Origin: Owenia fusiformis
Taxonomy: Eukaryota; Annelida; Polychaeta; Sabellida; Oweniidae
NCBI GenBank assembly: GCA_903813345.2
Contig: CAIIXF020000008.1
Coordinates: 9,341-73,340 of the forward strand
Length of the DNA stretch: 64,000 bases
Direction of reading: 5' to 3'
Shown: piece by piece, positions 34,001 through 47,600 of the stretch
How positions within the stretch are numbered: the stretch's first letter is position 1
How the letters are laid out: each line of letters opens with the position of its first letter
Program-made: the position numbers and the translations under genes
Notes under the pieces: generated by a model
Told to the model about the DNA's origin: nothing
The model's database searches: none
Seen by the model: the letters and a program-made list of their open reading frames with translations, nothing else

Positions 34001-34697
34001 GGTACATGTTAATACAGCATACAGCCACCCATACCTGTTTCATATGTGCATTGTGCGATACTGATACGTGTAAATACAGCATACAGCCATGCATACCTGT
34101 TTCATATGTGCATTTTGCGATGCTGGTACATGTTAATACAGCATACAGCCATGCATACCTGTTTCATATGTGCATTTTGCGATGCTGGTACATGTAAATA
34201 CAGCATACAGCCATGCATACCTGTTTCATATGTGCATTTTGCGATGCTGGTACATGTAAATACAGCATACAGCCATGCATACCTGTTTCATATGTGCATT
34301 TTGCGATGCTGGTACATGTAAATACAGCATACAGCCATGCATACCTGTTTCATATGTGCATTGTGCGATGCTGGTACATGTAAATACAGCATACAGCCAT
34401 GCATACCTGTTTCATATGTGCATTGTGCGATGCTGGTACATGCAAATACAGCATACAGCCATGCATACCTGTTTCATATGTGCATTTTGCGATGCTGGTA
34501 CATGTAAATACAGCATACAGCCATGCATACCTGTTTCATATGTGCATTTTGCGATCTGGTACATGTAAATACAGCATACAGCCATGCATATATGTTTCAT
34601 ATGTGCATTGTGCGATGCTGGTACATGTAAATACAGCATACAGCCATGCATATATGTTTCATATGTGCATTGTACGATGCTGGTATATGTAAATACT
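31016..34697 (+). repeat. 62-bp satellite array, about 59 copies
   Basis: The unit reads GCGATGCTGGTACATGTAAA, TACAGCATACAGCCATGCAT, ACCTGTTTCATATGTGCATTGT. Variants (CACCCAT or GCATACC, ACATT or TTGTG, GATACATG or GGTACATG) define higher-order order. One block of six units (373 bp, including a 63-bp unit) is present twice in a row at about 32590-33335. Each unit carries TACATGTA, ATGCAT and CATATG palindromes. The unit has almost no stop codons in any frame, so the many 60 to 172-codon open frames (HTCFICALCDAG type) are artefacts. Confidence 0.95.
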
Positions 34698-35637
34698 TTG
34701 ATACCCATATGTAAATAAGTCCTAGAGATTTTATTACAAATTACACTTTCATATATGATGTTATACTTTTAAATGCCTTTTGGTGTCAATATATGTAATG
34801 CACACATGCAAAAAGACAATGCAGAAAATGTCCCAAAAATTCGGTGGAAGGGTGTGGAAAAAGTTTTCTCAAATCGGACTAAGTATGCATGCTTCAATGA
34901 AATTAATACGCATGCGCGCACAGTCACATTAGTAAGAATCAGATCTTAAAGATGTCGCTATTAAACATTATTTTCTCTTTAAATAATTATAATTTGTGAA
35001 CAATTTAATTTCCCTTTTTTATTTACTTCCTGACTGACTCGTGTATTTGAACCTCAATAAGTTTTTTGCATTTTAATGAAATATTAAACATAAACGACTA
35101 CTAGATAAAATAATTGTAAATTGTTGAGTCAGTAATTTCAGTAAATGTAATAGACACAGAATAAAGGTGAAAAGATTAAGTGATATTATACCACAAGTAT
35201 TTATTGAGGATTATTTATTTGATCTTAACCTAATTCAAACGTAACCTTTGAAGTATTAGCTTTGCTATTCTTTGCACCCTGCTGACACCCATAATATAAC
35301 AACGTACAATTATTTTTCCTGAAAAGCTCATTAACATCAAATTGTCAGGAAAATTGAAATCTTCTCAATAATATTCAGTGTCAGTACTTTATGACTAGAT
35401 AAAATGTCGGAAACAAGTCATTATTCATTTATATAAATCAAATGAAACTAGATTATGCGGTTAATTTATATAATCATACATTAGATGATTTCCAGAGAGA
35501 ATTTAAGTAGACTTACGGAAATTGGATGCAGAATTTTTATTTGAAGTTGGTGAGAACATATTGAGATAAATTGAACACGCGGTTTAACTTTCATTGGGAT
35601 CATCCAAACTTCTGAATTTATACCGGACCGTTTTAAA
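34698..35637. other. AT-rich stretch, possible promoter region
   Basis: No element or exon is recognised. TTATATAATC at about 35467-35476 lies some 165 bases upstream of the candidate start at 35638. Confidence 0.3.
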
Positions 35638-35688
35638 ATGTGGATTGAAAAGCTGTTTACATTTGCAATAATTGTGGCCAACTTTTGG
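35638..35688 (+). CDS. Ig-like gene candidate exon 1 (signal peptide)
   Basis: ATG is followed by 17 codons with a hydrophobic core, then TTTTGG and the strong donor GTAAGT. It ends in phase 0, as exon 2 needs. The exon is short and stands alone, so it could be chance. Confidence 0.4.
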
Positions 35689-38600
35689 GTAAGTAAAACT
35701 GACTTAACGTTTAACAAATCTTTTAACATTTCAATTTTAGTGTTTTCTTGTATATGATGAGTTGACTGGATTATTCCCTACTAATGCTACTAATTGTAAT
35801 TTGTTTTATTTATTACAACAATATAAACATCAGTGATATCCGGGGGGGGGCGTATGTCTATTTATCAGGAGGAAGTGAGTGTATATAAAATACTATATAC
35901 CCTTGCTGCAAGGATGTCTAAAATACACCAACATTTAACTGATCTAACTGAGTTCATCATTGTGTATCAGCTGTAAAGTTTATCGGGGAAATCCACAAAG
36001 TTAATGCATTAAACTAGCTAGCCAATGTTATAGGACCCCTTTTACTAAATATACACAGTTTTGCCGCTACTTTTTAAACTAATCATTCTTCCGAAGTTTT
36101 AATATTGAACATGTTGATTGCTATCCACATTTTATAAAATTAAATAGCATTGAGTTGACAAGAGATTTTTTGTTATTTCACTGTCATATTCCTCACTCTC
36201 TGATTGGTCCATGTCCTACACGTGACTAAAAAAATGACAAGCGATATTCAAATTTTATCTGATATATCCTCGGGCTTCGCGGAAAATCACTTATGAAAGA
36301 TGCACAGGTATTAACCTCAATGGAATTAAAAATAGTTGTATAAAAGGCAATGGAAATCACATGACCATGACTTCCGTTGAATATCAAACATGTCAAATGA
36401 TTTTCAACGGCCATGACTTATACAATTTGGTAGTTGATATTTATTGTATTTATTGTTATATTGTTAGAAGAAATATAAATGTATTTCAATGTTAACATAT
36501 GACTTAGTTAGTTATAGAAGATGTTATGACAGTGATATAATAAAACAAATATTTAATTCTATTTTCGGTGAATACCTGTGACACTTTCTCAAGATGATAT
36601 TCCACTAGCCCTTCGTGCTTCGTGGAATATCACTTGTGAAAGATGCACAGGTATTCACCTCAGTAGAATTAAATATTTGTATAATATTCATCTGAGTCAG
36701 GACAATTATAGTCCCGTGTAATTTCAATTTTTTTATAGCCCTTGTTTGTTATTCCATAATGTGGGTGAGAAATATAACACTGAATAATAAAACAAAATTT
36801 TATTCTATTTTCAGTGAATACCTGTGACACTTTCACAAGATGATTTCACATTTCATGGAATACAACTTGTGAAAGATGCACAGGTATTCGCCTCGATGGA
36901 ATTAAATATTTGTCTAGTATTGTTTAGTCAAAAACTATTGTGTAGATGCTAAATTAAAGAATACCCAAAATGATATATAACAGTAGGGAAGGGGGAACAT
37001 GTCAGAGGTGAGCGACTATAACATGTATAACACACAAAGCTATTCAAGAGACAACACCATTGTTTCCACTTTCGAATAAAGGCAAAATTGACATTCGAGT
37101 TATTTACAAGCAGTATTTTAAATAAAATTAACAACAAAAAAACAAATAAAAAATGACTACTAACAAACCTGAGCTTAATATTCTCTCTTTAAATGCCAAT
37201 GGCTTGAGAGACGCTGCAAAGCGAAAAACTTTATTTCACTGGGCCAATCAACAGCATTGCTCAATCTTATTTCTTCAAGAGACTCATTTTACTTTAGATT
37301 TAGTTCCCACAATTGAAAATGAATGGAGTGGACATTCTATTTTACACTCATTTAAGGACAATAAATCATGTGGTGTTAGTATATTTATTAAAAATGGTGC
37401 TCAATTAGAGGTTATAGATACATTTTCATTTCATGATGGAAGAGTCATTTTGACTAATATTGAAATTTCAAAAGAAATTTTCACTCTTATAAATGTATAT
37501 GCCCCAAATGTGGAAAAAGACCGCAATTTATTTTTAACTAAACTTGACAAAGTTATTAATGAACATGCACTTGGTGAAATAATCATAGGTGATGATTTTA
37601 ATACAGTTGTCAATCCCGAAATGGATAGACAACGTCTTAAAGATCTAATAGCAAAGGTTTTGCAAAAATAAATCAATGTAGTATAAAACAAATGTATGTA
37701 TTATGAAGAAATAAATATATAATGAAAAAAATAGATATGTGTTTGTAATATTGGTATAAACTTAAGATTAAAAAGTGTCACTATCTCTTTCATTTTTCAA
37801 CAAATATAGGCTCACGTGACATGTGACGCAGGGCAGTCAATTTTGATCTATCGTAGACCATATCAGTTTCAAATTACTGATATTTCAACCTCGTCTTGCG
37901 AGGCCATTTTGATTTGAAATATCTTGAATTTGGTGTCAAAATGAAGCTGGTCACGCCCACTTTCAGAGTTATCAATGAATCATTTACTACGACTACTATA
38001 TTCATTTAGGAGGCGTGTAAAGTTAACCAATCAGAAAGACAATTGTTCCATATATGGCAGTTCATTAACATATTCAGTGTTTACTACTGCTTTTCACGTC
38101 ATGACAACACGAGTAGTAACCAATCAAGATGCCGTATTTTATCACGTGAGTTCAGAGTGACACGCACGCGACATGTTGTCTGGGGTGATCGCGATGTTGA
38201 ACAATTTCTTCTCGGAATTTGTCCAGAGAAATCAGCGATTCTAAATTAAGGTAGGATCTGCCATTTTTTCCTGTACAAGTTATAACTTATCTCTATCGAA
38301 TCCTAAAGTTTTGAAAGAAGATATGAAGCGTAGGTTTAAAAACGAAGCGATTAATTTGACGATCTGATTTTGCAATTTGCAATGGCCAATTTACTGCAAG
38401 TCCAGTGCATGTATTTGACAAGAGATAGCGCCAAGTCTGGTATCTAAATGCTTGTTAAGCCACTCAAAAACAAGATCCATATCTTCTAAATTTGATAACT
38501 TTGCAGAAAACCTGTTTTCATAATCTGTTTTCCGCGTCTAGATTCAAACTGAGTATGATAATAGGATCGCTGGAATCTTCAGTCAATGGCAACGGGTCTT

Positions 38601-41600
38601 CATTCTAGAACTCACATTTTTAGTTGATTCTCCGTCATAGGCCTAGTTCTTGTTTAAAGTCCCCATATCTGCTCTCTTACTGCCATACTTGCACACATTT
38701 CCCCTCCTTAAATTGTCTTCATTCAAATTACACCCTCTCGCCGATTTATATAGTCATTTCCCAGAACCCGGGAATCAGAATCGCTGATGTTTGCCATATT
38801 GAACATATTATATGTACTGTAATATCTGTACATTGACTGCTACGCGTAATGGTCACGTGACTTGCGCGATACAGGAAAAATGGGGAATTTCGAAACAACA
38901 ATTTTTGGGCACTTTTATTGCAAATTTCAGGTATTTATAAAGTGTTTGTGGTATAAAATATAATCCACAGACATAAATGAACATCCAAACTACATGTTTC
39001 ATTAAGTTTTGGAGCCTTTTTTGCTCTTAAATCAACATCTTTAAAAAACTACCTAACTCAGTTATCAAAAATAACAAAATTCATAAATTAATGAAAAACA
39101 ACAATTTAAAGGATATATTGAGAGATTTACATCCTCATCTAAAACATTTTACATATAGACAAAAAACTCCTTTTATGAAAAGTAGATTAGACATGTTTTT
39201 GATATCTGATTCTTTTATGTCACAAGTTAAATTATGTGATATCAGAGCTAGCTATAAAAGTGACCACCAGGCAATATGCTTAAAACTGTCATCTTGCCCT
39301 GCTAAGGGTAGTGGTATTTGGAAACTAAACAATAGTCTACTTAAAGACAATAATTTCAAATTCTTGATAACTAATATATTTTCTCAGCCAGATGTTTCTC
39401 TTGACTGTGGAGATCAATGGGAGTTATTTAAGGTAAAAATAAGGGAGGAATCTATCAAGTATGCTAAGCATAAAGCAAAAACACGTAAAAAACTGAAACA
39501 ATTTTTACTTAATAAGATTAGTAATTGTAATGATAATGATATATATCAACTTCGTTATAATACTTTACTTGAGTATGAAGCGAAAGCTGCCCAAATACGG
39601 TCACGTGTACAGTGGATAGAGGAAGGTGAACGTAACACAAATCTTTTTCTTGGCCTTGAAAAACACCAACAGAAGAATCAAACAATATATAATTTAAAAC
39701 GCCCTGATGGAACTGTAGTCAGTAATCAGAATGAAATATTACAAATGCAGGAGAATTTCTATAAAACCCTTTATACTTCAAAAAATATACAAAAGGATAA
39801 AATCAAAAATTATTTAGACAATACTAATATTAAACGAGCATTAACTAAAGAGGAAGCAGATCTCTGTGAAGGAGAGCTTACTTATGATGAAGCAAAAAAT
39901 TCTATTTTTAGCATGAAGCTTAATAAATCTCCAGGGCAAGATGGATTAACTGTTGAATTCTATCAAACATTTTGGCCATTAATTGGTAAAATGGTAACTG
40001 ATGTTTTAAATTATGGTTACAGTAAAGGACAATTAATTTTCTCTCAGAGATTAGGCATTATAAAGTTGTTAACGTATACATAAAAATATTGGGTGAGACT
40101 TGAGATAATGTATGCGGCGCCAGTCAAAATTGAAACTTCTGATTGGGTTCGAAGCCGAGATGCCCGGATATGTCCCAGCAAAAGCCGGAATTCACGTGAT
40201 TTTTCACGAAGAAGGGGCGGAGTTTAAGCGAGATTCATCGAGACTTCTTCGTGTCAATCCTGTCAATCCCTGCATTGCTTATTGTTAACTCCACCTTTTT
40301 GCCCATATATGGAGATGGAGATGCCACTTGCGAGCGTGAACAGTTCAGTCTAGAAATAGAAATTTCTTAAGCGATGTCTTTCCTCAATTTTTGTACACGA
40401 TATCTCGATAAATAGTGGACATATTTGTACCATTCTTTCGTCAAAATGAGGGTATCGCTGGAATACATATTTCCAATCTGTTGGTCAATAGATTTATTCA
40501 TTGATACTGGCAGGAATTAGATCGTATTATAAACATGCTAAAATTGTAAAACTTGGAACGTTTGACAGTAATCTCCGAGTAATGTATGAATTGCATCGGG
40601 AGAAAGCAGGAGAAAAGCTGGGACAGTCTGTTGTGTGGAGTTTGCAAAGCAATCCCGGATATAAATGACGTCATCTTAGCAGTTTACATGGTTTCGAAAG
40701 TGATATATTTTTGTGTCGTAGTGATGAGTTTGAATTATGTCGATTATTCGATTGTTATATATAAATAAACATCGATCTTCGGCGAAGATAAAGTAAGAAC
40801 AACATATATATCCGAGAAACATGTTGGTAAGTACAGTATTTCATTTATAATGGCAGAAAATCAAATTGAATCGAAATCGAATTTTCAACTTTTTCAATTT
40901 TTTTTCGTTCCATTATTTTGATTTTCAATTTGATTTTTACATTCTATCTTCTTCGTCCTGCGGGACTATACTAGGCATAGGCCCGGAACATGTATAACAT
41001 GAGTCAAATTCACTTAAATAGAACATGCTGTAAGCTTTATTTCTTTACATTTTTACGGGCCTATGCCTGGGCTATGACTCTAGGCCTAGACTACTAGATC
41101 TATAGGACTTAGACTAGCCTAAAGCTAGAGCCTTAGATCTAGCTCTTTCAGAGGCTGTGACTGATATGTTAGAACAGCCTTTAGAGCCCCCTATCAACCG
41201 CTTCAAAATTGTGTTAGTGTCCTCCTTGCGAAAATCGAAAAAAATTAAAAGGTGCTTCTGTGCCGAACAGCAAATTCTCATTATACATTGAGAAGCTACT
41301 CTTTACCAAGAAACCAAAAATGGAAGTTTTGACGGAAAGACATGACGTACAAGTCAAAATCTCTGAATCTTGCTAGGTACATGACAGATAAAGAGAATTA
41401 AATCCTGATCGGCAAAAAAGCGGCTAATAACTTACATATTTTCTCAACAAAAAGCACTGATGTAGCTCACATTGGGAGATAGTAGTAAGCACTTGAAGTT
41501 GATTTCAGTAGATCAGTTACACCTGTCATGATTTCAAGGAAAGACACAAAGTATCCGTCAAAAGAGAAAAGCTTACATAAATGCGAGCAAAATCTGCAGA

Positions 41601-44600
41601 TTTATTATAGCTATTGACTTCTCGAATATGTTGAACGCACAACTCTAAACAATACTTGAAATTGAAAATACTTGAAATTGAATAAAATTGACAAAATATG
41701 AGAAGACAGTCTAAAACCTAACTGGGAGAGCTCCCATTGTTTGCCCGGAAATCTTCAGAGATTTTGACTGGTACTTTGTGTCTTTCCATCAAAATTGCCA
41801 TTTTGGTTTCTCGCTGGGTAATTCACAGATGAAGAGAAATCTTGATTGACAAAAATACAGCTGATAGCTAACAGCTTTTCTTAAACAGAAGATAAAGGAA
41901 GATATAAAGGAACCTGTTATGATTTTGAAGCGGGTGATAGCCGATAGGGGGCATGTTAAGGCTGTAAGTAGAGGGTGTAGCCGAATAAATCTAACCCAAA
42001 TAGAGTTTAACACATCTCAGTATAGGCAAAATTAAAATTCATTAAAGTTTCATCACTTTAGCATGTGTACATTTGCTGGCCTTCTAATATTTTGCCAATA
42101 GATTTGTTAGGCTTGATTGCAAATTCTTATGAAATATAAGAGTGTATGGTTTCAATGTACTGTACTCCCGATATTTTTCGCGTGCAATTTAGTTTCGTGC
42201 TTTTCGCGATTGTGTAAAAATCACGAAAATTAATAGTCGCGAATATCGCAAATTAAAGGCTGAGGTGCAACATGCCATTGACTAAGATCTAGAGATTGTA
42301 AATCTTATCCAAAGTATATGCAGGCCTGTCAACTGTCCCGCAATTTGCGTATTTGTCACGCATTTGCTGAAGAATTTGAAGTCACGCCAGTTTTTTTTGC
42401 GTGACAGAAAATGTCACGCAAAATACGCATTTTACCTGGTAATTGTCAAGCAAAAATATTTCTGTAGAAATTTTTTCGAAATATGTTTACGATACGGTAA
42501 AAATACGAACGCCGCAAAAAACCGAACGCAATTTGTTCGGATGTTCATTGGAAATTTTTCGTACCTACCCCCCCCCCCCCCCCCCCCCCCGTTGACGATA
42601 TCGCGAACGTAGCGAGCGCGAAAAAATTGAGGTGTTCAAAGTTTGGCAAAGGTGCTCAAACTTTGGCCAAAGGTGTTTAAAAGTTGGCCAAAGGTGTTCA
42701 AAATTTGGACAAAAGTGTTCAGATTTGGACTTAGGTGTCCAACATTTTGAAGTCACTCATATTAGGTGGTCCCAAGTTGACAGCCCTGTATATGATATTG
42801 GGTAGGTGTAATTACTGTAGATAAGATAAATTAATTTTGAGGATTCAGAGAATAATGGAAGTTAAACCTTTGATATCCGCAAAATTTAATGGCCGCAAAA
42901 TTGGTATTTCTCAAAATTCATGAAATTTAAACTCGCAAATTAACCGGTAGTACAGTATTTGCATGTGGAATAATTATGATATTGAGAGCATTGATGAAAC
43001 AAATGCAATGAACTGATTTGATTGGCCAAGGGAGCATTGGAATTTTGACCTGAAGTTCACATGATTGTTGCTATAGGCCTTATGATTTTTTGGAATTCCA
43101 GTAATACTATTAATGTCTATTATACTTATCCAAATGCCACCGCTACAAATTAAAAACATTCAGATTTAAACGTCTGATTTCGAGGTTTTTGCATCCGAAA
43201 GATTTTTGATTTTGAAAAAATATTAATGCATTTTCACTTAATATTACTAGCATTGTAGGCGTTATGATTTTTTGGAATTCCAGTAATACTATTATACTTA
43301 TACAGTAATATCTGTCTAATACTTATACAGTAATATCTGTCTAATCCAAATGCCACCATGACCAGTTAAAACACCATGACCAGTTAAAAAAAACATTCAG
43401 ATGTGGAGGTGATCGGATTTCGAGGATTTTGCATTCGCAAGATTCTGCATTTTAAAAATATAAATGCATTTTCACTAAAAAGTATTAAGATTACTTTTGA
43501 CCGCATAGCTTTATGACATTCCAAAATCCAAATCGAATGCTTGAAAGGTAAAACAGAAGTGTGCAATCAGAGATGATAGATACTATTGCATGAGTATATG
43601 AAGGCCATGTGTCAACTCTTCGATTGATAATACGCCTCGAAATAAACACCCACTGGCTTGGGAAAGCTATTTTCCCTCTTAATAAATGCCTGTCCCCTTG
43701 GAAAAATGTTTTCAATTTCCCTCTTAGTCTTAATAAAAGCCAATGGCATTTATTTTGAGTTCTTTCTAATAAAGGCCCTGTGCAAAATAAATGCTCAGTG
43801 GGCCTATATGTTCGTTGAATTTAAAATTTCCCCTTCTACTCAATTTTTATAAATGTTTTATGCATCAGTATGTTGCATTTGGAGACACAAATAAACTCTT
43901 AAAAGGAAAATATTTTCTCTTTAGTATGTTAACTTTGTCTACAAATGCAACATATTAATGTGAAAACATTATAAAAAAAATGGAAGGAACTGAAAATCAG
44001 GAAAACATTTTTGAAAAAAAATGTTGATTGGGTCTTTGCACCTTCCCTGTCTCAATCTCCAATTTTTTTATCATCTGTATGAGTACTTTTCCTTTAGATA
44101 ATGCATTGGCCTAACATACACACCTTACATTTTCAGAAAATTTCTGCAATTCAACATATGACCGTCTAAATTCTGTTGCGAAACCTTTAGTATTCTTTCA
44201 AGAAATTTCCTGCTTACATGAAAGTCTTTTACAGTTTTACATTCTGTTTTTTTTTTAATGTAAAATAATGGCTGATACCAATATTGTTCAAAGTTGTATA
44301 TGTTTACACTATGGAACTAATCATTCTTTGAAATGAGTTCGATTCCTGAACAACTGGATATTTGACTAAACATTCCTTGGATTTGATTTGGTTTGATGAA
44401 GAGAAATCTTGACTGACAAAAATGCAGCTGATAACTAACAGATTTTCCCAAACAGAAAATAAAAAAAAAATTTAAAGTGAGCACTTGATTTCAATAGTTT
44501 AGTTTCACCTATGCTTTTGAAGCAGGTGGTAGCTGATAGGTGTCATGTAAAGGCTTTAAGTACATGGTATAGCAATAATTAAAGATAAAGGTACTGTTTC

Positions 44601-47600
44601 ATTCATATTTCTTGGTTTTAAAAACATTTAATCAAATAAGCTGGAAATTTTTTTGAGAAATGATATGATGGTGAAAGAAATAGATACAAAATTATAAAAA
44701 ATTTATAATTAGCGAAAATTGATATCCGCAAAATTTCAAAATTGCAAAATTGTGAAAGATAACAGCATCAAATATTAGTGGCAGTACAGTATTTGCATGT
44801 GAAATAATTATGATATATTAATATAATAATATAATAATTGATGAAACAATTGCAATGAACTGTTTTGATTAGCCAAGGCCAGAGCATTGGAATTTGAACT
44901 AAAGTTGAGTATAATGTTATTGTATAAATTAAAAAAATAATTATAGAGACTTCTTACAAAGTTGATCTTCATTTCAAATAGCTGAGAATATTTCCCAAAA
45001 TAGATTGACTAGGCCTTCAGATTTTTTTGAATTTCAGTATTACTATTACTCATACAGTAAAACCTGTCTAATCCAAATGCCACCGTGCAGTTAAAAACAT
45101 TCAGATTGGGAGGTGTTCGTTATCACAATAGATTATAATTATATCATTGATAATTTAGAGTTTATTCAAAGATGGCAGCAGCATTCTCAGAACAAAACAA
45201 TCAGAATCTCATTAATCTTTTGTTCACGTTAGTTATTTAAACTTTATATTCATATAGATGGCAGTTCTTAAATATATGATAGACACCAATAATTCAACAT
45301 CATAATTTAACCTTTTCCATTAAATATACCCTGTATCAAGCACAGAAACGTATTTACACCCTTTACTAAAATGGCAACCCCTGTATCACGCACTTGTTAC
45401 ATAAGAAAAATGATAACCAAATATTAAGTAACTGGAGACCCTTAACCATGCTTAATGTAGATTACAAATTATGTGCCCACATTTTAGCTCAGAGACTTCA
45501 TAAAATATTACCACTTATTATAAATCAAGATCAACAGGGCTATATTAAAGGAAGATTTATTGGATATAATATAAGGCTAATAAATGACGTAATCAATTAT
45601 GCTAATAAATATAGAAAAACATTAGATTCTGCTATTATTTTTGCAGATTTTTCAAAATGTTTTGATTGTTTGGAAATTGACTTCACTCTAGAAGCATTAA
45701 AGAAATTTAATTTTGGCACTAGTTTTATCCAGTGGATTAAAACCTTGTATAATGGAATACAAAGCTGTGTAGCTAATAATGGTTACTTATCACCATATTT
45801 TGATGTATCTCGGGGCATTCAACAGGGATGTCCCATTTCTGCTTTGATTTATCTCATTGCAGCAGAAACAATGGCAATCAATATTAGAAATAATTCTAGA
45901 ATCAAAGGTATTAAAGTAAGAAACAAAGAAGTCAAAATATGTCAACTTGCAGATGACACCACTCTCTTTGTTCATGGAAAAAACTCTATTAATATAGCTA
46001 TTAAAGAAATACAGCGTTTCGGAACTGTTTCTGGTTTAGAGCTTAACTTAGAAAAAACAGAAGGTATAAAACTTGGTAACTTTAAAAATGATAATAATAC
46101 TACATTTTGTAATATTTCCTGGAAACAGGAAGTAAAATCATTAGGTGTCTACTTTGGAATAGATCAAACTAAATTGCATGATCCTAATTGGAATAGTATA
46201 GCAGATAAAATGAGAAAGTCATTGTCTTTGTGGAAAAAACGCAAGATTACTCTTTATGGGAAAATAGTTATCATTAAAACACTTGCATTATCTAAACTGA
46301 TGTATTTAGCAAAAAGCATTGACACACCAAATGAAACTTTTTTGAAAGAAATTACTTCAGAACTTTATTCATTTTTGTGGGATGGAAAAAGAGATAAAAT
46401 TAAAAGATCTGTCTTAATTAATACTTTGTCTAAAGGTGGACTCTCAATGCCTGACTTAAAATCTAAATTCAGGGCCTTTAAAATTAAATGGATATTAGAC
46501 ATTGAGTATGGGAATAAACATGCAAGTTGGAATATTCTAGCAAGAGAGATATTAAGTAAAACTGGACTCCCAGATACTTTGATATTTAAATCTACTAACC
46601 AGAGAATATTTGTAATCTTAATATCTTGCCTCAATTTTACAAAGATTTACTCCATGCTTGGAGTATTCTTGGAGGCTCAGAATCCAAAATTGATAACATA
46701 ACATTTGCAGAAATTGGACAAATGGTGATATGGCACAATAAAGACATAACTTTAATAACAAGTGTTTGTATTTTGAAAACTGGATAAATTCAAATATATT
46801 ATATGTTAATGATCTTATGTGTACCCAAGATGAAATTCTTCATAAGCTTAAATCTAGGGTCAATTGGATGGCAGAATATATAACTGTTAAGCAATCTTTG
46901 CCATTTCAATATAGAGTTAAAATGTTTAGTGAGGCAAGTAGATGTACATATGTTAATACAAATGTAAGTTTAAGATTTTATGACAGTAAATTGAAGCATT
47001 ATAGATTTTTGGATAAACATGCAAGTTCTAGAGACATATATTCAATCTTGTTGGAACATATAGCAACTAAAACATATTTGGAATCATTTTGGATTAATCT
47101 TTGTGAAATTCAAAATAGTCAAATGCTGTTTCAACAGAATTGGATACTTTTAAAGCAATCCAAAAATAAAAAGTGGCCAATTTTAAATACAAACTTTTAC
47201 ATTATATTTTACCATGCAAACAATTACTTCTAAGATGGAAAATAAGTGTTAATGACAAGTGTGATATTTGCGGACAAGTAGAAGACTATAAACATTTGTT
47301 CTTTCAATGTCATAGAGTACTTAATGTAATAGACCAACTTGAAAATTATATTTTAGATCATTTTAAAATTGAATTAAGCTTGAAAAAGTAAAAAACTCTT
47401 GTCTTTGGCTATAAGGTACAAGACACTTACTATACTTATTTTAATGAATGGTTAAACAACTTATGGTACGTTATATTTGTAAACTATTGTAATAATGTTC
47501 AAGAATTGAAATTATATCATTTTTCACAAATATTGTAATATTGTAAAATGACCTGATGTACTTGTATACAAAGTTATAAAATGAGAAATATATACATGAT

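Larger units (their letters stand above)
40072..45399. mobile_element. Insert 2 in the LINE (about 5.3 kb, composite)
   Basis: TTGTTA at 40066-40071 and 45394-45399 flanks it, and the LINE reading resumes exactly in frame (IKLL, then HKKND). The interior holds repeated blocks (see 41380-45120), a hAT-like MITE and pogo-like ends (CAGTAAAACCTGTCTAATCC near 45057). No gene is supported. The termini lack obvious inverted repeats. Confidence 0.7.

Noticed and set aside
30924-34708. Many 60 to 172-codon cysteine-rich open frames
   Set aside because: All are readings of the 62-bp satellite and exist in several frames and on both strands.
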